Source: Telluria aromaticivorans | GTDB taxonomy: Bacteria; Pseudomonadota; Gammaproteobacteria; Burkholderiales; Burkholderiaceae_D | DNA length: 64,000 nt | Reading direction: 5' to 3' | Assembly: GCF_013003915.1 (NCBI RefSeq) | Contig: NZ_JABAIV010000001.1 | Location: 868,001-932,000 of the forward strand | Shown here: positions 16,142 to 27,805 of the stretch, in pieces | Layout: the number at the start of each line of letters is the position of its first letter | Position numbering within the stretch: the stretch's first letter is position 1 | Notes under the pieces: model-generated | Told to the model about the DNA's origin: nothing | Seen by the model: the letters and a program-made list of their open reading frames with translations, nothing else | The model's database searches: none | Made by a program: the position numbers and the translations under genes

Positions 16142-18235
16142 TTAACCGCGCCAGAACGGGAAGAAGTACAGCAGGGTCGCCAGCACGCCAGCGATCATGA
16201 AGAACGCGTAGTGATAGATGTAACCCGTCTGGAGATTGCGCACGACGGTCGAGAACCAGCCGACCAGGCGTGCGGAACCGTTGACCAACAGGCCATCGAT
16301 CAGGCCGCGGTCGCCGACCTTCCAGAGGCCACCGCCGACGGCGCGGGCGCCGCCTGCGAAGACTGCCTGGTTGAACTTGTCCATGTAGTACTTGTTGTCC
16401 AGCAGGGTGTGCAGGAACTTGAACCTGGCATAGAACCAGGCCGGCACGCGCGGGTTGACCATGTAGCAGTAGTAGGCGGCGACGACGCCAGCCAGCGCCA
16501 GCCAGAACGGTGCGGTCTGCAGGCCATGGATCGCCATCGCCGCGGCGCCGTGGAATTCTTCGCTCAGGGTCTTCATGGCAGTGTGGTTCTCGCCGACGAA
16601 GATCACGTCCTTGAAGAAGTCGCCGTGCAGCATCGGGCCGATCGCCAGGTAGCCGATGATCACCGAAGGAATCGCCAGCAGGATCAGCGGCAGGGTCACG
16701 ACCAGCGGCGACTCGTGCGGCTTGTCGCCAGGCTGCAGGCCATGGTGGTGATGGTCGTCATCATGATGATCAGCATGCGTTTCGGAATCGCTGTGCGCTT
16801 CCTCTTCGTGGTGCGCGTCCGAATCGTGCCCTTCGCTGTGCTTGACCGGATGGTTCCAGCGCGACTCGCCATGGAAGACCATGAAGTACATGCGGAACGA
16901 GTAGAAGGCCGTGATGAACACGCCTGCCAGCACCGCGAAGTTGGCGAAGCCTGCGCCCGGGATGTTCGAGGCGTGCACCGCTTCGATGATCGAGTCCTTC
17001 GAGTAGAAGCCCGAGAAGAACGGGGTACCGATCAGGGCCAGCGAGCCGAGCAGCGACGTGATCCAGGTGATCGGCATGTACTTGCGCAGGCCGCCCATGT
17101 TGCGCATGTCCTGGTCGTGGTGCATGCCGATAATGACCGAACCGGCGCCAAGGAAGAGCAGCGCCTTGAAGAAGGCGTGGGTCATCAGGTGGAACACGGC
17201 CACCGAATAGGCCGAGGCGCCCAGCGCGACGGTCATGTAGCCCAGCTGCGACAGGGTCGAGTAGGCAACCACGCGCTTGATGTCGTTCTGGATGATGCCC
17301 AGGAAGCCCATGAAGAGCGCGGTGATCGAACCGATGATGATCACGAAGCTCAGCGCGGTGTCCGACAGCTCGAACAGCGGCGACATGCGCGCCACCATGA
17401 AGATGCCGGCGGTGACCATGGTCGCGGCGTGGATCAGTGCCGAGATCGGGGTCGGGCCTTCCATCGAGTCAGGCAGCCAGACGTGCAGCGGGAACTGCGC
17501 CGACTTGCCCATCGCGCCGATGAACAGGCAGATACAGGCGGCGGTCAGCAGCGGCCAGCCGGTCCCGGGCACGGTCATGGCAGCCAGCGAGGTGCTCTGT
17601 GCGAACACTTCATCGTACTGCATGGAGCCGGCGGCAGCGAGCAGCAGGCCGATGCCCAGGATGAAGCCGAAGTCGCCGACGCGGTTGACCAAAAACGCCT
17701 TCATGTTGGCGAAGATCGCGGTCGGGCGGGTGTACCAGAAGCCGATCAGCAGGTAAGAGACCAGGCCCACCGCTTCCCAGCCGAAGAACAGCTGCAGGAA
17801 GTTGTTGGACATGACCAGCATCAGCATCGCGAAGGTGAACAGCGAGATGTACGAGAAGAAGCGGTTATAGCCTTCGTCCTCGGCCATGTAGCCGATCGTG
17901 TAGATGTGGACCATCAGCGACACCGAGGTCACGACGCACATCATCATTGCCGACAGCGTGTCGATCTGGAAGCCGACCGCCAGCTTGAGGCCGGCGACGT
18001 TCATCCAGGTGTAGATATCCTGGTTAAAGACCGGCGCGCCGTCGAGCACCGCCATCAGGGTCTGGACCGAGATGATCAGAGCGATCAGGACACCGAGGAT
18101 GGTTGCCGTGTGGGAGACCTTGCGGCCGACCACGTTGCCGAAAAATTTCGTACCCAGCAGGCCGGCGATCGCCGAGCCTGCGAGCGGCGCCAGCGGCACC
18201 GCGAGCAAGAGTGTGGAATTGAGTTGCCCCGCCAT
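16142..18235 (-). CDS. nuoL: NADH-quinone oxidoreductase subunit L
   Basis: 697 aa, the distal antiporter-like subunit of complex I, with the long C-terminal lateral helix region. Conserved features are FFGWEAVGLVSYLLIGFWY, GKSAQFPLHVWLPDSMEGPTP and NDIKRVVAYSTLSQLGYM. Residues ~462-504 form a soluble loop strongly enriched in His, Asp and Glu (clusters such as HADHHDDDHHHHG). Similar His-rich loops occur in NuoL of other betaproteobacteria, to my knowledge, and could bind divalent metal. nuoK lies 36 bases upstream. Confidence 0.97.
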   Translation of the reverse strand: MAGQLNSTLLLAVPLAPLAGSAIAGLLGTKFFGNVVGRKVSHTATILGVLIALIISVQTLMAVLDGAPVFNQDIYTWMNVAGLKLAVGFQIDTLSAMMMCVVTSVSLMVHIYTIGYMAEDEGYNRFFSYISLFTFAMLMLVMSNNFLQLFFGWEAVGLVSYLLIGFWYTRPTAIFANMKAFLVNRVGDFGFILGIGLLLAAAGSMQYDEVFAQSTSLAAMTVPGTGWPLLTAACICLFIGAMGKSAQFPLHVWLPDSMEGPTPISALIHAATMVTAGIFMVARMSPLFELSDTALSFVIIIGSITALFMGFLGIIQNDIKRVVAYSTLSQLGYMTVALGASAYSVAVFHLMTHAFFKALLFLGAGSVIIGMHHDQDMRNMGGLRKYMPITWITSLLGSLALIGTPFFSGFYSKDSIIEAVHASNIPGAGFANFAVLAGVFITAFYSFRMYFMVFHGESRWNHPVKHSEGHDSDAHHEEEAHSDSETHADHHDDDHHHHGLQPGDKPHESPLVVTLPLILLAIPSVIIGYLAIGPMLHGDFFKDVIFVGENHTAMKTLSEEFHGAAAMAIHGLQTAPFWLALAGVVAAYYCYMVNPRVPAWFYARFKFLHTLLDNKYYMDKFNQAVFAGGARAVGGGLWKVGDRGLIDGLLVNGSARLVGWFSTVVRNLQTGYIYHYAFFMIAGVLATLLYFFPFWRG

Positions 18236-18271
18236 GTTGAACCTTAGTCGTTATTGTTGTACCGAAACCCG

Positions 18272-18580
18272 TTAGCCCTTGAGGCTGTCGAGGTCTTCCA
18301 CATTGATCGTGTCCAGGTTGCGGAACAGGACCACCAGGATCGCCAGGCCAATTGCCGATTCGGCAGCCGCGACGGTCAAAATGAAGAACACGAAGATCTG
18401 CCCTGCCGCGTCGCCCAGGTAGTGCGAGAACGCGATGAAGTTCAGGTTCACCGCCAGCAGCATCAGTTCGATGGCCATCAGCAGGATGATGATGTTCTTC
18501 CGGTTCAGGAAGATGCCCACGATCGAGATCGCGAACAGGATCGCGCCCAGGATCAGGTAGTGTGCGAGCGACAAAGTCAT
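18272..18580 (-). CDS. nuoK: NADH-quinone oxidoreductase subunit K
   Basis: 102 aa with three membrane helices. It carries the two conserved membrane glutamates of the E-channel ([17 protein letters not shown] and [16 protein letters not shown]). Its start overlaps the nuoJ stop by four bases (ATGA), giving translational coupling. Length is standard for the family. Confidence 0.97.
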   Translation of the reverse strand: MTLSLAHYLILGAILFAISIVGIFLNRKNIIILLMAIELMLLAVNLNFIAFSHYLGDAAGQIFVFFILTVAAAESAIGLAILVVLFRNLDTINVEDLDSLKG

Positions 18581-19266
18581 GGGTTCTCCTTCGGTACAGC
18601 TGGTGCTGGTGCTGGTGCTGCTGCGGCGGCGGCCTGGGCTGCTGCCTCGACCGATGCCGCATCGAGGGCGCGCTGGTTGACCGCGTCCATCTTCACGATG
18701 CGCAGGCGGTCGTTGCGCTTGGCGCGCACGGCCAGGCCCGGGTCGATGGCCTTGGTGTCCTTGCGCTTGCGCAGGGTCAGGGCGACTGCGGCGATAATCG
18801 CCACCAGCAGGATCACGGCGGCGATCTCGAAACCGTAGATGTACTTGGTGTAGATCAGCAGGCCCAGCTCCTTGGTGCCGCCGATGTTCAGCGCGGCGGC
18901 CTCGGCCGACAGCTCGGTCAGGTTGTAGGCGCGGTACAGGATAGCGCCCATTTCGAGCACGATCAGGGCGCCGATGGCCGAGGCCACTGGCAAATAACCC
19001 CAGAAGCCTTCGCGCATGCGGTCGACGTTAATGTCGAGCATCATGACGACGAACAGGAACAGCACCATCACGGCGCCGACATAGACCAGCACCAGCACGA
19101 TGGCCAGGAACTCGGCTTTCAGCAGCATCCAGATGCCGGCCGCGTTGAAGAACGCGAGCACCAGGAACAGCGCGGCATAGACCGGGTTCTTGGTGGTGAT
19201 GACTTGCAGCGAGGCCAGCACCATGATGGCCGCGAACACGTAGAACAAACCAGTAGTAAATTCCAT
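18577..19266 (-). CDS. nuoJ: NADH-quinone oxidoreductase subunit J
   Basis: About 229 aa. Five membrane helices with the conserved helix-3 region ([22 protein letters not shown]) that takes part in the pi-bulge transition near the E-channel. The start at 19266 gives the family's standard N-terminus [12 protein letters not shown]. The last ~35 residues are an Ala/Pro-rich extension ([16 protein letters not shown]) absent from most short homologues and probably disordered. Next to nuoI (20-base gap) and nuoK (4-base overlap). Confidence 0.96.
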   Translation of the reverse strand: MEFTTGLFYVFAAIMVLASLQVITTKNPVYAALFLVLAFFNAAGIWMLLKAEFLAIVLVLVYVGAVMVLFLFVVMMLDINVDRMREGFWGYLPVASAIGALIVLEMGAILYRAYNLTELSAEAAALNIGGTKELGLLIYTKYIYGFEIAAVILLVAIIAAVALTLRKRKDTKAIDPGLAVRAKRNDRLRIVKMDAVNQRALDAASVEAAAQAAAAAAPAPAPAVPKENP

Positions 19267-19286
19267 GACTTGGAAGCCTCTTCTTA

Positions 19287-19775
19287 TTAACGGTACTTCG
19301 CGTCCGCCTCGCGGGCGGCGGCGATGTCGGCTTCGTAGCGGTCGCCCACGGCCAGCAGCATCTCTTTGGTGTAATAGAGATCGCCGCGCTTTTCGCCGTG
19401 GTATTCCAGCACGTGGGTTTCGACGATGGAGTCGACCGGGCAGGACTCTTCGCAGAAGCCGCAGAAGATGCACTTGGTCAGGTCGATGTCGTAGCGCGTG
19501 GTGCGGCGGGTGCCGTCCTCGCGCTGCGCCGACTCGATCGTGATGGCCATGGCCGGGCAGACTGCCTCGCACAGCTTGCAGGCGATGCAGCGCTCTTCCC
19601 CGTTGGGGTAGCGGCGCAGCGCGTGCAGGCCGCGGAAGCGGTTCGACATCGGCGTCTTCTCTTCAGGGTACTGGACCGTGATCTTGCGCGACAGCGCATA
19701 CTTGCCGGTCAGGGCCAGGCCCTTGAAGAGTTCGGTCAGCATGAGGCTGCCGAGGATTTCTTTCACTCGATTCAT
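19287..19775 (-). CDS. nuoI: NADH-quinone oxidoreductase subunit I (two 4Fe-4S clusters)
   Basis: 162 aa ferredoxin-like subunit in the peripheral arm. It binds clusters N6a and N6b through two complete CxxCxxCxxxCP motifs: [12 protein letters not shown] and [12 protein letters not shown]. An N-terminal amphipathic helix attaches it to NuoH. It passes electrons from NuoG to the N2 cluster in NuoB. It lies 9 bases downstream of nuoH. No anomalies. Confidence 0.98.
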   Translation of the reverse strand: MNRVKEILGSLMLTELFKGLALTGKYALSRKITVQYPEEKTPMSNRFRGLHALRRYPNGEERCIACKLCEAVCPAMAITIESAQREDGTRRTTRYDIDLTKCIFCGFCEESCPVDSIVETHVLEYHGEKRGDLYYTKEMLLAVGDRYEADIAAAREADAKYR

Positions 19776-19784
19776 TTTTCTCTC

Positions 19785-20867
19785 TTACTTCCAGATGTTC
19801 CACGGCGTCTGCATCCAGCCTGCGACGAGAACGAGCCAGATCAGGGTCAGCGGAATGAATACTTTCCAGCCCAGGCGCATGATCTGGTCATAGCGGTAGC
19901 GCGGGAAGGTGCCGCGGACCCAGATCATCAGCGAGACCAGGATGAACATCTTCGCGAACAGCCAGAAGAAGCCACCAATCGCGCCAAACTCCAGGAAGGC
20001 GAACGGCGCCGACCAGCCACCCAGGAACATGATCGCGGCCAGCGTGGCGATCAGGATCATGTTGGCGTATTCCGCCAGCATGAACATCGCGTAGGACATG
20101 CCCGAATACTCGACCATGTGGCCGGCGACGATTTCCGACTCGCCTTCCACCACGTCGAACGGGTGGCGGTTGCACTCGGCCAGGCCGGAGACGAAATAGA
20201 TCACGAACAGCGGGAACAGCGGCAGCCAGTTCCACGACAGGAAGTTCAGGCCCATGCCGGCGAAAGTACCGACCTGCTGCCCAAGCACGATGTCCGAGAA
20301 GTTCAGGCTGCCCGACACCATCAGCACCACGACCATCACGAAGCCCATCGGGATTTCGTAGGAGATCATCTGGGCCGAGGCGCGCATCGCGCCCATGAAC
20401 GAGTACTTCGAGTTCGAGGCCCAGCCGGCGATGATGATGCCGTAGACTTCCATCGAGGTAATCGCCAGCAGTAGCAGCAGGCCGGCATTCACGTTGGCCA
20501 GGGCCGCGCCCGGACCGAACGGGACCACCGACCAGGCGGCCAGCGCCGGCATGATGGTCATGACCGGGCCGATCACGAACAGGCTGGTGGTGGCCTTGGT
20601 CGGGATCACGATCTCTTTGAGCAGCAGCTTGAGCGCATCGGCGATCGGCTGCAGCAGGCCGCCAGGGCCCACGCGGTTCGGGCCGACGCGGATCTGGATC
20701 CAGCCGATCAGCTTGCGTTCCCACAGGGTGGCGTAGGCAACCAGGCCCATCAGCGGCAACAGCACGCACAGGATCTTGATCACGGTCCAGATCACTGGCC
20801 AGACCGGTGCGATCGGGCTGGCGGCGCCGAACTCGTAAAAACTATCGATATAACCGGGCTGTGCCAT
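19785..20867 (-). CDS. nuoH: NADH-quinone oxidoreductase subunit H
   Basis: 360 aa, eight to nine membrane helices, the subunit that forms the quinone tunnel with NuoB and NuoD. Family signatures are [21 protein letters not shown] and the loop [20 protein letters not shown] with its cluster of acidic residues. Its start shares one base with the nuoG stop (TAATG). Length is typical for proteobacteria with mitochondrial-type complex I. Confidence 0.97.
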   Translation of the reverse strand: MAQPGYIDSFYEFGAASPIAPVWPVIWTVIKILCVLLPLMGLVAYATLWERKLIGWIQIRVGPNRVGPGGLLQPIADALKLLLKEIVIPTKATTSLFVIGPVMTIMPALAAWSVVPFGPGAALANVNAGLLLLLAITSMEVYGIIIAGWASNSKYSFMGAMRASAQMISYEIPMGFVMVVVLMVSGSLNFSDIVLGQQVGTFAGMGLNFLSWNWLPLFPLFVIYFVSGLAECNRHPFDVVEGESEIVAGHMVEYSGMSYAMFMLAEYANMILIATLAAIMFLGGWSAPFAFLEFGAIGGFFWLFAKMFILVSLMIWVRGTFPRYRYDQIMRLGWKVFIPLTLIWLVLVAGWMQTPWNIWK

Positions 20868-23197
20868 TACTTGCCCTCCCCTGCTTTTTCTACATTGATT
20901 TCACCAAACATCGCACCGAGGGTGGCGACCGCAGGGTGGCCGGCGGCGACGCGCACTGCGTTCGACGGCAGGCGTGCATCCACGTTGGCGACCAGCACGG
21001 CGCTGCCCGAACCCTGCGAGACGCGCACGCGGTCACCCGCGACCACGCCCAGCTGCTCGGCCACCGCCTTCGACAGCGACACCAGCGGCGCATTCGCGTC
21101 GGCGGTGCGCTGCAGCGGCTCCGAACGGCGCGACAGCGCGTCGGTGAAATAGATCGGCACGTCGGTGACGCGCTCGAGCTGGCCGGCGGCGGCATAGCTG
21201 CCGGTCGACGGCGCCAGCTTGGCCACGTTGTTCAGCTTGCCCGAGTGATCGGTGACGCCCTTGCCCAGCGCTTCGTCGCGGATCGATTCCGAAGTGTCGT
21301 AATCGAAGCCGGTGAGGCCCAGCAGGTTGCCGAGCACGCGCAGCACTTTCCAGGCCGGGCGGGTTTCGCCGAGCGGCTTGACGGTGCCGTTGAAGCTTTG
21401 TGCACGGCCTTCGCAGTTGACGAAGGTACCGGCGGTTTCGCTGAATGGCGAGACCGGCAGCAGCACGTCGGCGAAGTCCATGCCGTGCTTGAAGGACGAC
21501 ATGGCGACGACCATCTCGGCGCCATCCAGGGCGGCGCGGGCTTGCTGCGGATTGGCCGCATCCAGCTCCGGCTCCGCGTGCAGCAGCACATAGGCTTTCT
21601 TCGGCGTGGCAAAGGCAGCTTCGCCCTTGCCGGTGGCGCCCACCAGGTAGCCGCCGACCGTGTTGGCGGCCTCGACCAGCGAGCCGAAGCTGCAGCCGGT
21701 CTGCTCGGCGATCCATTGCGCAGCGGCGTGGATCTTCGAAGCCTGCGGGTGGTGCGAGGCGGCGTTGCCGAGGAAGACAGCGCCTGGCGCATCGGTGCCG
21801 GTCAGCGAAGCGGCGATGGCCTTGGCGGCATCGCCGGCCTGCACGTTTTCGAAGCCCGATGGTGCAGCAATACCTTTGGCGCCGGCCACAGCCGAAACCA
21901 CTTCCGACAAGGCAGCGAGCCACTCGCCTGGCGCAGCGATCAGCTTGTTAGCGACCGGCATCAGGAGGTCGTCGTCCGCGCCCTGCAGCAGCGAAAGCTT
22001 GGCACCGCCCTTGACGGCGGTGCGCAGGCGGGTCGTGACCAGCGGGTGATCCTTGCGCAGGAAGGAGCCGATGACGAGCACGCGCTTGAGCTGCGAGATG
22101 CCGGTGATCGGCATGCCCAGCCATGGCGTGACCTGGCCGTCCAGCGAGAAATCGCTCTGGCGCAGGCGGAATTCGACGTTGTCGGAGCCAAAGCCGCGCA
22201 TCGCCTTGTTCAGCAGGTAGAGTTCTTCGACGGTCGAGTGCGCGGTGGCGACGGCGGCGACGCTGTCGGCGCCGTGCTCGTGACGGATGTTGCGCAGGCC
22301 GTGGGCCACGTATTCGAGCGCGGTCTGCCAGTCGGTTTCCTGCCACACGCCGCCCTGCTTGATCATCGGGTTGACCAGGCGGTCGGCATTGTCCAGCGCC
22401 TCGTACGAGAAGCGGTCTTTATCCGAAATCCAGCATTCGTTGATGGCCTCGTTTTCCAGCGGCAGCACGCGCATGACCTTGCCGCCCTTGACCTGGACGA
22501 TCAGGTTGGTGCCGAGCGAATCGTGCGGCGCGATCGACTTGCGGCGCGACAGCTCCCAAGGCCTGGCCGTGTAGCGGAATGGCTTGCTGGTGAGCGCGCC
22601 GACCGGGCACAAATCGATCATGTTGCCCGACACTTCCGAGTCGACGGTCTTGCCGACGAAAGTCGTGATTTCCGAGTGCTCGCCACGGCCGACCATGCCG
22701 AATTCCATGACGCCGGCCACTTCCTGGCCGAAACGCACGCAGCGGGTGCACTGGATGCAGCGCGCCATCTCTTCCATCGAGATCAGCGGGCCGGCCTCTT
22801 TCGGGGCCACCACGCGCTTTTCTTCGTCGTAGCGCGAATTGCTCTTGCCGTAGCCGACCGCGAGGTCTTGCAGCTGGCATTCGCCGCCCTGGTCGCAGAT
22901 CGGGCAATCCAGCGGGTGGTTAATCAAGAGGAATTCCATCACCGACTTCTGCGCCTGCACAGCCTTGTCGCTGTGGGTGCGCACGATCATGCCGGGCGAC
23001 ACTGGCGTGGCGCAAGCAGGCATCGGTTTCGGCGCCTTTTCCACTTCGACCAGGCACATGCGGCAGTTCGCTGCGATCGACAATTTCTTGTGATAGCAGA
23101 AGTGCGGAATGTAAGTTCCGAGTTTGTTTGCGGCGTCCATCACCATGGAACCTGGTGCGACTTCGACTTTCTTGCCGTCTAATTCAATTTCAACCAT
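20867..23197 (-). CDS. nuoG: NADH-quinone oxidoreductase subunit G
   Basis: 776 aa. N-terminal [2Fe-2S] domain ([17 protein letters not shown] plus ACATPV), then the His-ligated 4Fe-4S segment [18 protein letters not shown] and the second 4Fe-4S motif [14 protein letters not shown]. The large C-terminal molybdopterin-oxidoreductase-like domain is cofactor-free in complex I. The extra N7 cluster of E. coli NuoG is missing: the region beginning [20 protein letters not shown] has no cysteines, as in mitochondrial-type enzymes. It overlaps nuoH by one base. Confidence 0.97.
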   Translation of the reverse strand: MVEIELDGKKVEVAPGSMVMDAANKLGTYIPHFCYHKKLSIAANCRMCLVEVEKAPKPMPACATPVSPGMIVRTHSDKAVQAQKSVMEFLLINHPLDCPICDQGGECQLQDLAVGYGKSNSRYDEEKRVVAPKEAGPLISMEEMARCIQCTRCVRFGQEVAGVMEFGMVGRGEHSEITTFVGKTVDSEVSGNMIDLCPVGALTSKPFRYTARPWELSRRKSIAPHDSLGTNLIVQVKGGKVMRVLPLENEAINECWISDKDRFSYEALDNADRLVNPMIKQGGVWQETDWQTALEYVAHGLRNIRHEHGADSVAAVATAHSTVEELYLLNKAMRGFGSDNVEFRLRQSDFSLDGQVTPWLGMPITGISQLKRVLVIGSFLRKDHPLVTTRLRTAVKGGAKLSLLQGADDDLLMPVANKLIAAPGEWLAALSEVVSAVAGAKGIAAPSGFENVQAGDAAKAIAASLTGTDAPGAVFLGNAASHHPQASKIHAAAQWIAEQTGCSFGSLVEAANTVGGYLVGATGKGEAAFATPKKAYVLLHAEPELDAANPQQARAALDGAEMVVAMSSFKHGMDFADVLLPVSPFSETAGTFVNCEGRAQSFNGTVKPLGETRPAWKVLRVLGNLLGLTGFDYDTSESIRDEALGKGVTDHSGKLNNVAKLAPSTGSYAAAGQLERVTDVPIYFTDALSRRSEPLQRTADANAPLVSLSKAVAEQLGVVAGDRVRVSQGSGSAVLVANVDARLPSNAVRVAAGHPAVATLGAMFGEINVEKAGEGK

Positions 23198-23218
23198 TTG
23201 ATCGTTACCTGACCTGGT

Positions 23219-24514
23219 TTAAAGGTATGCGGGCACGAGACAGTGCTTGTGCTCGATGTGATATTCGAATTCCTCGCGGAAGTTCTTGATCATCGCTTCT
23301 ACTGGCATCGCGGCTGCGTCACCCAGGGCGCAAATCGTGCGGCCCTTGATGTTGAAGGCGATGTTGTTCAGCAGGTCCATGTCTTCCGGACGGCCCTTGC
23401 CGTTTTCAATGCGGTGCACCATGCGGTACATCCAGCCGGTGCCTTCACGGCAAGGCGTGCACTGGCCGCAGGACTCTTCGTAATAGAAATACGAGAGGCG
23501 CAGCAGCGACTTGACCATGCAGCGGGTTTCGTCCATGACGATCACGGCGCCCGAGCCCAGCATCGAGCCGGCTTTCGCGATCGAATCGTAGTCGAGGTCG
23601 GTGTCCATCATGACTTCGCCGCGCACGACCGGCGCCGACGAACCGCCAGGAATCACGGCCTTGATCTTCTTGCCGCCGCGCATGCCGCCGGCCAGCTCCA
23701 TCAGCTTGGCGAACGGGGTGCCCAGCGGGACTTCGTAATTGCCCGGACGCTCGACGTCGCCCGAGATCGAGAAGATCTTGGTGCCGCCGTTGTTCGGCTT
23801 GCCCAGCGCCATGTAGTTCTCGGCGCCAATGTTCAGCAGGAACGGGACCGCTGCGAAGGTCTCGGTGTTGTTGATCGTGGTCGGCTTGCCGTACAGGCCG
23901 AACGAGGCCGGGAACGGCGGCTTGAAGCGCGGCTGGCCCTTCTTGCCCTCGAGCGACTCGAGCAGCGCGGTTTCTTCGCCGCAGATATAGGCGCCATAGC
24001 CGTGGTGCGCGTGCAGCTGGAAGCTGAAGCTTGACCCCATGATGTTATCGCCCAGGAAGCCGGCGGCGCGCGCCTCTTCCAGCGCTTCTTCGAAGCGCAG
24101 GTATTCCGCGAAGATCTCGCCGTGGATATAGTTGTAGCCCACGGTGATGCCCATCGCGTAGGCGCCGATGGCCATGCCTTCGATCAGCGCGTGCGGGTTA
24201 TAGCGGATGATGTCGCGGTCCTTGAAGGTACCCGGCTCGCCTTCGTCGGTATTGCAGACGAGGTATTTCTGGCCAGGGTACTGGCGCGGCATGAAGCTCC
24301 ACTTCAGGCCGGTCGGGAAACCGGCGCCGCCGCGGCCGCGCAGGCCGGAGGCCTTCAGGTCGGCGATGATCTGTTCCGGCGAGATGCCTTCTTCGATGAT
24401 GCGGCGCAGCGCCGAATAGCCGCCACGTTTCACGTAGTCGGCCAGGTGCCAGTTCTCGCCGTTGAGGTCCTTGAGGATCAGCGGATTGATGTGACGGTCG
24501 TGCAGGCTGGTCAT
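23219..24514 (-). CDS. nuoF: NADH-quinone oxidoreductase subunit F
   Basis: 431 aa. It oxidises NADH with bound FMN and feeds cluster N3. The Gly-rich FMN/NADH loop is [17 protein letters not shown], and N3 is held by [10 protein letters not shown] plus a distal Cys in TICALGDAA. Its start overlaps the nuoE stop by four bases (ATGA), consistent with NuoE/NuoF forming one module. Confidence 0.98.
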   Translation of the reverse strand: MTSLHDRHINPLILKDLNGENWHLADYVKRGGYSALRRIIEEGISPEQIIADLKASGLRGRGGAGFPTGLKWSFMPRQYPGQKYLVCNTDEGEPGTFKDRDIIRYNPHALIEGMAIGAYAMGITVGYNYIHGEIFAEYLRFEEALEEARAAGFLGDNIMGSSFSFQLHAHHGYGAYICGEETALLESLEGKKGQPRFKPPFPASFGLYGKPTTINNTETFAAVPFLLNIGAENYMALGKPNNGGTKIFSISGDVERPGNYEVPLGTPFAKLMELAGGMRGGKKIKAVIPGGSSAPVVRGEVMMDTDLDYDSIAKAGSMLGSGAVIVMDETRCMVKSLLRLSYFYYEESCGQCTPCREGTGWMYRMVHRIENGKGRPEDMDLLNNIAFNIKGRTICALGDAAAMPVEAMIKNFREEFEYHIEHKHCLVPAYL

Positions 24515-24987
24515 TTGTTCAGTTCCTCAAGCAGGGCGTCGATCTTCTCGTCGCTCATGAACGAGCACATCTGGTGGTTATTCACCAGCATCACCGGCGC
24601 GTCGCCGCAGGCGCCCATGCACTCGCCTTCCAGCAGCGTGAACTTGCCGTCAGCGGTGGTGTCGCGGAAGCCAATGCCCAGCGCATCCTTGATGCGGTTG
24701 GCGGCGCGTTCGCCGCCCGACAGTGCGCATGGCAGGTTGGTGCACACAGTGATCTTGTGCTGGCCGACCGGCTTGATGTTGTACATGTTGTAGAAGGTCG
24801 CGACCTCCTGCACGGCGATCGCCGGCATGCCGATGTAGTCGGCGATTTCCTGCATGGTCTCTGGCGCCAGCCAGCCCAGTTCGACCTGGGCGTGGGCCAG
24901 CGAAGCCATCACGGCCGACTGGCGTTGATCGGCCGGATACTTGGCCAGCTCGCGATCGATTTTTTGGTAGCACTGCTGCGATAACAT
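24511..24987 (-). CDS. nuoE: NADH-quinone oxidoreductase subunit E
   Basis: 158 aa thioredoxin-fold subunit that binds [2Fe-2S] cluster N1a. The four cysteines lie in [12 protein letters not shown] and [12 protein letters not shown], the family pattern. It pairs with NuoF in the NADH-dehydrogenase module, and the two genes overlap. nuoD ends 14 bases upstream. Confidence 0.97.
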   Translation of the reverse strand: MLSQQCYQKIDRELAKYPADQRQSAVMASLAHAQVELGWLAPETMQEIADYIGMPAIAVQEVATFYNMYNIKPVGQHKITVCTNLPCALSGGERAANRIKDALGIGFRDTTADGKFTLLEGECMGACGDAPVMLVNNHQMCSFMSDEKIDALLEELNK

Positions 24988-25001
24988 AGTTCTTTGTCCT
25001 C

Positions 25002-26255
25002 TTACCTGTCGATACTGCCGAACACGATGTCCTGGGTGCCGATGATGGTCACGGCGTCGGCGATCATGTGGCCGCGCGCCATTTCGTCCAGGCTCTGCAG
25101 GTGGGCGTAGTCAGGGGTACGGATCTTCAGGCGGTACGGCTTGTTGGCGCCGTCCGACACGATATAGATGCCGAATTCGCCCTTCGGGTGCTCGACCGCG
25201 GCATACGCCTCGCCTTCCGGCACGTGGAAGCCTTCGGTGAACAGCTTGAAGTGGTGGATCAGCGATTCCATGTTGGACTTCATGTCCATCCGGTTCGGCG
25301 GCACGATCTTGTGGTTGTCGATCATCACCGGACCGGCATTGGTGCGCAGCCAGGCCACGCACTGCTTGATGATGCGGTTCGACTGGCGCATCTCTTCCAT
25401 GCGCACCAGGTAGCGGTCGTAGGAGTCGCCGTTGGTGCCGATCGGGATGTCGAAGTCCATCTTGTCATAGACGGCATACGGCTGCTGCTTGCGCAGGTCC
25501 CAGGCCACGCCCGAGCCGCGCAGCATGGCGCCGGTAAAGCCCATGGCCTTCGCATCGTCGGGCGAGACCACGCCGATGCCGACCGTACGCTGCTTCCAGA
25601 TACGGTTATCGGTCAGCAGGGTTTCGTACTCGTCCACGTAGCCGTCGAAGCGCTTGGTGAAGGCTTCGATGAAGTCGAGCACCGAACCCTGGCGGTCCTG
25701 GTTCAGGGCGTCGATGGCCTTGCGCGAACGGATCGGCGATTCCTTGTGCTGCGGCATGCGGTCCGGCAGGTCGCGGTAGACGCCGCCCGGGCGGTAGTAG
25801 GCCGCGTGCATGCGCGCGCCCGACACCGCTTCGTACACGTCGAACAGGTCTTCGCGGTCGCGGAAGGCGTACAGGAAAGGACCCATCGCACCGATGTCGA
25901 GCGCGTGCGCGCCCAGCCACATCAGGTGGTTCAGGATGCGGGTGATCTCGTCGAACATGACGCGGATGTATTGCGCGCGCACCGGCGCTTCCACGCCCAG
26001 CAGCTTTTCCACTGCCAGCACATAGCCGTGCTCGTTGCACATCATCGACACGTAGTCGAGGCGGTCCATGTAGGGCACCGACTGCAGGTAGGTGCGGGTT
26101 TCGCACAGCTTCTCGGTGCCGCGGTGCAGCAGGCCGATATGCGGGTCGGCGCGCTGGATCACTTCGCCGTCCAGCTCCAGCACCAGGCGCAGCACGCCGT
26201 GCGCTGCCGGGTGCTGCGGACCAAAGTTCAGGGTGTAATTCTTAAGCTCAGCCAT
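25002..26255 (-). CDS. nuoD: NADH-quinone oxidoreductase subunit D (49-kDa type)
   Basis: 417 aa, the [NiFe]-hydrogenase-like subunit without metal that forms the quinone head-group pocket with NuoB. The pocket signature is [14 protein letters not shown] (conserved His), and [14 protein letters not shown] is conserved too. The C-terminal DIVFGSIDR is standard. It is a separate gene from nuoC, as in most betaproteobacteria, and shares one base with it. Confidence 0.98.
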   Translation of the reverse strand: MAELKNYTLNFGPQHPAAHGVLRLVLELDGEVIQRADPHIGLLHRGTEKLCETRTYLQSVPYMDRLDYVSMMCNEHGYVLAVEKLLGVEAPVRAQYIRVMFDEITRILNHLMWLGAHALDIGAMGPFLYAFRDREDLFDVYEAVSGARMHAAYYRPGGVYRDLPDRMPQHKESPIRSRKAIDALNQDRQGSVLDFIEAFTKRFDGYVDEYETLLTDNRIWKQRTVGIGVVSPDDAKAMGFTGAMLRGSGVAWDLRKQQPYAVYDKMDFDIPIGTNGDSYDRYLVRMEEMRQSNRIIKQCVAWLRTNAGPVMIDNHKIVPPNRMDMKSNMESLIHHFKLFTEGFHVPEGEAYAAVEHPKGEFGIYIVSDGANKPYRLKIRTPDYAHLQSLDEMARGHMIADAVTIIGTQDIVFGSIDR

Positions 26256-26848
26256 TATTTCGTCCCGTAGGTTTCTTCGCGGATCACGCGCGGGATGTTC
26301 TCGCGCGGTTCGATCGTTACCGGTTGGTAGATCACGCGTTTCTGTTCAGGGTCGTAGCGCATTTCGACATAGCCCGTAATCGGGAAGTCCTTGCGGAACG
26401 GGTGGCCGATGAAGCCGTAGTCGGTCAGGATGCGGCGCAGGTCGCCGTGGCCGTCGAACAGGATGCCGAACAGGTCGAAGGCTTCGCGCTCGTACCAGTT
26501 GGCGGCGCGCCAGATGCCGGTGACCGATTCGACGATCGGCATGTCGTCATCAAGGCAGAACACGCGCACGCGCACGCGCCAGTTGTGCTTGATCGACAGC
26601 AGGTGCGAGACGACCGCGAAGCGCGCGCCGTCCCAGGTGCCTTCGCCGTACTGCGAGTAGTCCACGCCGCACAGGTCGATCAGCTGTTCGAATGCGAGGG
26701 CCGGCGTGTCGCGCAGCGCCTGCATCGATGCAAGGTAGTCGGCGGCCTTGACCACCACAGTTACTTCGCCCAGCGCGGAACTAATGGCAGCGCCCTCGCC
26801 CAGAGCATTTTTCAGGGCGAGTTCAAGGGATTCGAGTTTAGTCGTCAT
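26255..26848 (-). CDS. nuoC: NADH-quinone oxidoreductase subunit C (30-kDa type)
   Basis: 197 aa structural subunit of the hydrophilic arm. The signature is [26 protein letters not shown] followed by HPFRKDFP. There is no cofactor. It overlaps nuoD by one base and follows nuoB by 16 bases. The first ~30 residues are the usual variable part. Confidence 0.97.
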   Translation of the reverse strand: MTTKLESLELALKNALGEGAAISSALGEVTVVVKAADYLASMQALRDTPALAFEQLIDLCGVDYSQYGEGTWDGARFAVVSHLLSIKHNWRVRVRVFCLDDDMPIVESVTGIWRAANWYEREAFDLFGILFDGHGDLRRILTDYGFIGHPFRKDFPITGYVEMRYDPEQKRVIYQPVTIEPRENIPRVIREETYGTK

Positions 26849-26864
26849 GGTGATGGGGCTGTTC

Positions 26865-27341
26865 TTAGCGCGCGATGGTATTGGTGCGCTTGATCTTGTT
26901 CTGCAGCTGCATGATGCCGTACAGCAGGGCTTCCGCAGTCGGCGGGCAGCCCGGCACGTAGACGTCGACGGGGACGATGCGGTCGCAGCCGCGCACCACC
27001 GAATACGAGTAGTGGTAGTAGCCGCCGCCGTTGGCGCAGGAACCCATCGAGATCACCCAGCGCGGCTCGGCCATCTGGTCGTACACCTTGCGCAGCGCGG
27101 GAGCCATCTTGTTGCACAGCGTGCCGGCGACGATCATGACGTCCGACTGGCGCGGCGATGGGCGGAACACAATGCCAAAACGGTCGAGATCGTAGCGGGC
27201 TGCGCCCACATGCATCATCTCGACCGCGCAGCAGGCCAGGCCGAACGTCATCGGGAACATCGACCCGGTGCGCGCCCAGTTGATCAGCTTATCGGCTGTG
27301 GTGGTAATGAAACCTTCGTTTAATACGCCTTCAATTGCCAT
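26865..27341 (-). CDS. nuoB: NADH-quinone oxidoreductase subunit B (PSST type, cluster N2)
   Basis: 158 aa. It holds cluster N2, the electron donor to quinone, through adjacent cysteines in [11 protein letters not shown] plus Cys in MGSCANGGG and [11 protein letters not shown]. Amphipathic segments place it on the membrane between NuoD and NuoH. It starts 3 bases after the nuoA stop. No anomalies. Confidence 0.98.
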   Translation of the reverse strand: MAIEGVLNEGFITTTADKLINWARTGSMFPMTFGLACCAVEMMHVGAARYDLDRFGIVFRPSPRQSDVMIVAGTLCNKMAPALRKVYDQMAEPRWVISMGSCANGGGYYHYSYSVVRGCDRIVPVDVYVPGCPPTAEALLYGIMQLQNKIKRTNTIAR

Positions 27342-27344
27342 GGC

Positions 27345-27704
27345 TTATTCCCAATCAAGGGCACCTTTCTTCCAGATGTACCAGAATCCGACCACGAATT
27401 CTGCGATGAAGACCATCATCGTGACGAAACCGGTCCAGCCGAGTTCGCGCATCGAGACGCCCCATGGGAAGAAGAATGCCGTTTCCAGATCAAACAAAAT
27501 AAACAGGATCGCGACCAGGTAGTACCGGACGTCGAACTTCATGCGCGCGTCTTCGAAGGCCTCGAAGCCGCATTCATACGGGGACAGCTTGGCGGCATCC
27601 GGACGGTGCGGGCCGAGCAGGCGGCCAAGCACCTGCGGAGCGACGCCAACGCCGACGCCAATCAGAATAAAGAGAAGGACGGGGAAATAATTTTCGAGGT
27701 TCAC
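27345..27704 (-). CDS. nuoA: NADH-quinone oxidoreductase subunit A
   Basis: About 119 aa with three membrane helices and the conserved loop [22 protein letters not shown], including the Cys and acidic residues near the quinone entry. I use the GTG at 27704 because it gives the standard N-terminus ([13 protein letters not shown]) and family length; an upstream in-frame ATG at 27788 would add 28 atypical residues. It is the promoter-proximal nuo gene. The stretch between the tRNA terminator and this start is ~100 bases, so the operon promoter is expected there or inside the tRNA unit; I see no clear sigma-70 match. Confidence 0.94.
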   Translation of the reverse strand: MNLENYFPVLLFILIGVGVGVAPQVLGRLLGPHRPDAAKLSPYECGFEAFEDARMKFDVRYYLVAILFILFDLETAFFFPWGVSMRELGWTGFVTMMVFIAEFVVGFWYIWKKGALDWE

Positions 27705-27805
27705 GATGAAGCCTGTATTGAACGATCGGTTAATGAAACACTGCAGGGCTGCAGCGCCGAACCGTACTGCCTGGCCAGAACCTTCCACCAGGACGATACG
27801 AATCG

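Noticed and set aside
14619-18247. Long plus-strand frames opposite nuoM and nuoL
   Set aside because: Composition (His, Gln, Arg, Asp) is that of reverse-complemented membrane-protein codons; nuoM and nuoL are certain.
20807-23182. Plus-strand frame of about 790 codons opposite nuoG
   Set aside because: nuoG is certain on the other strand, with its iron-sulfur motifs intact.
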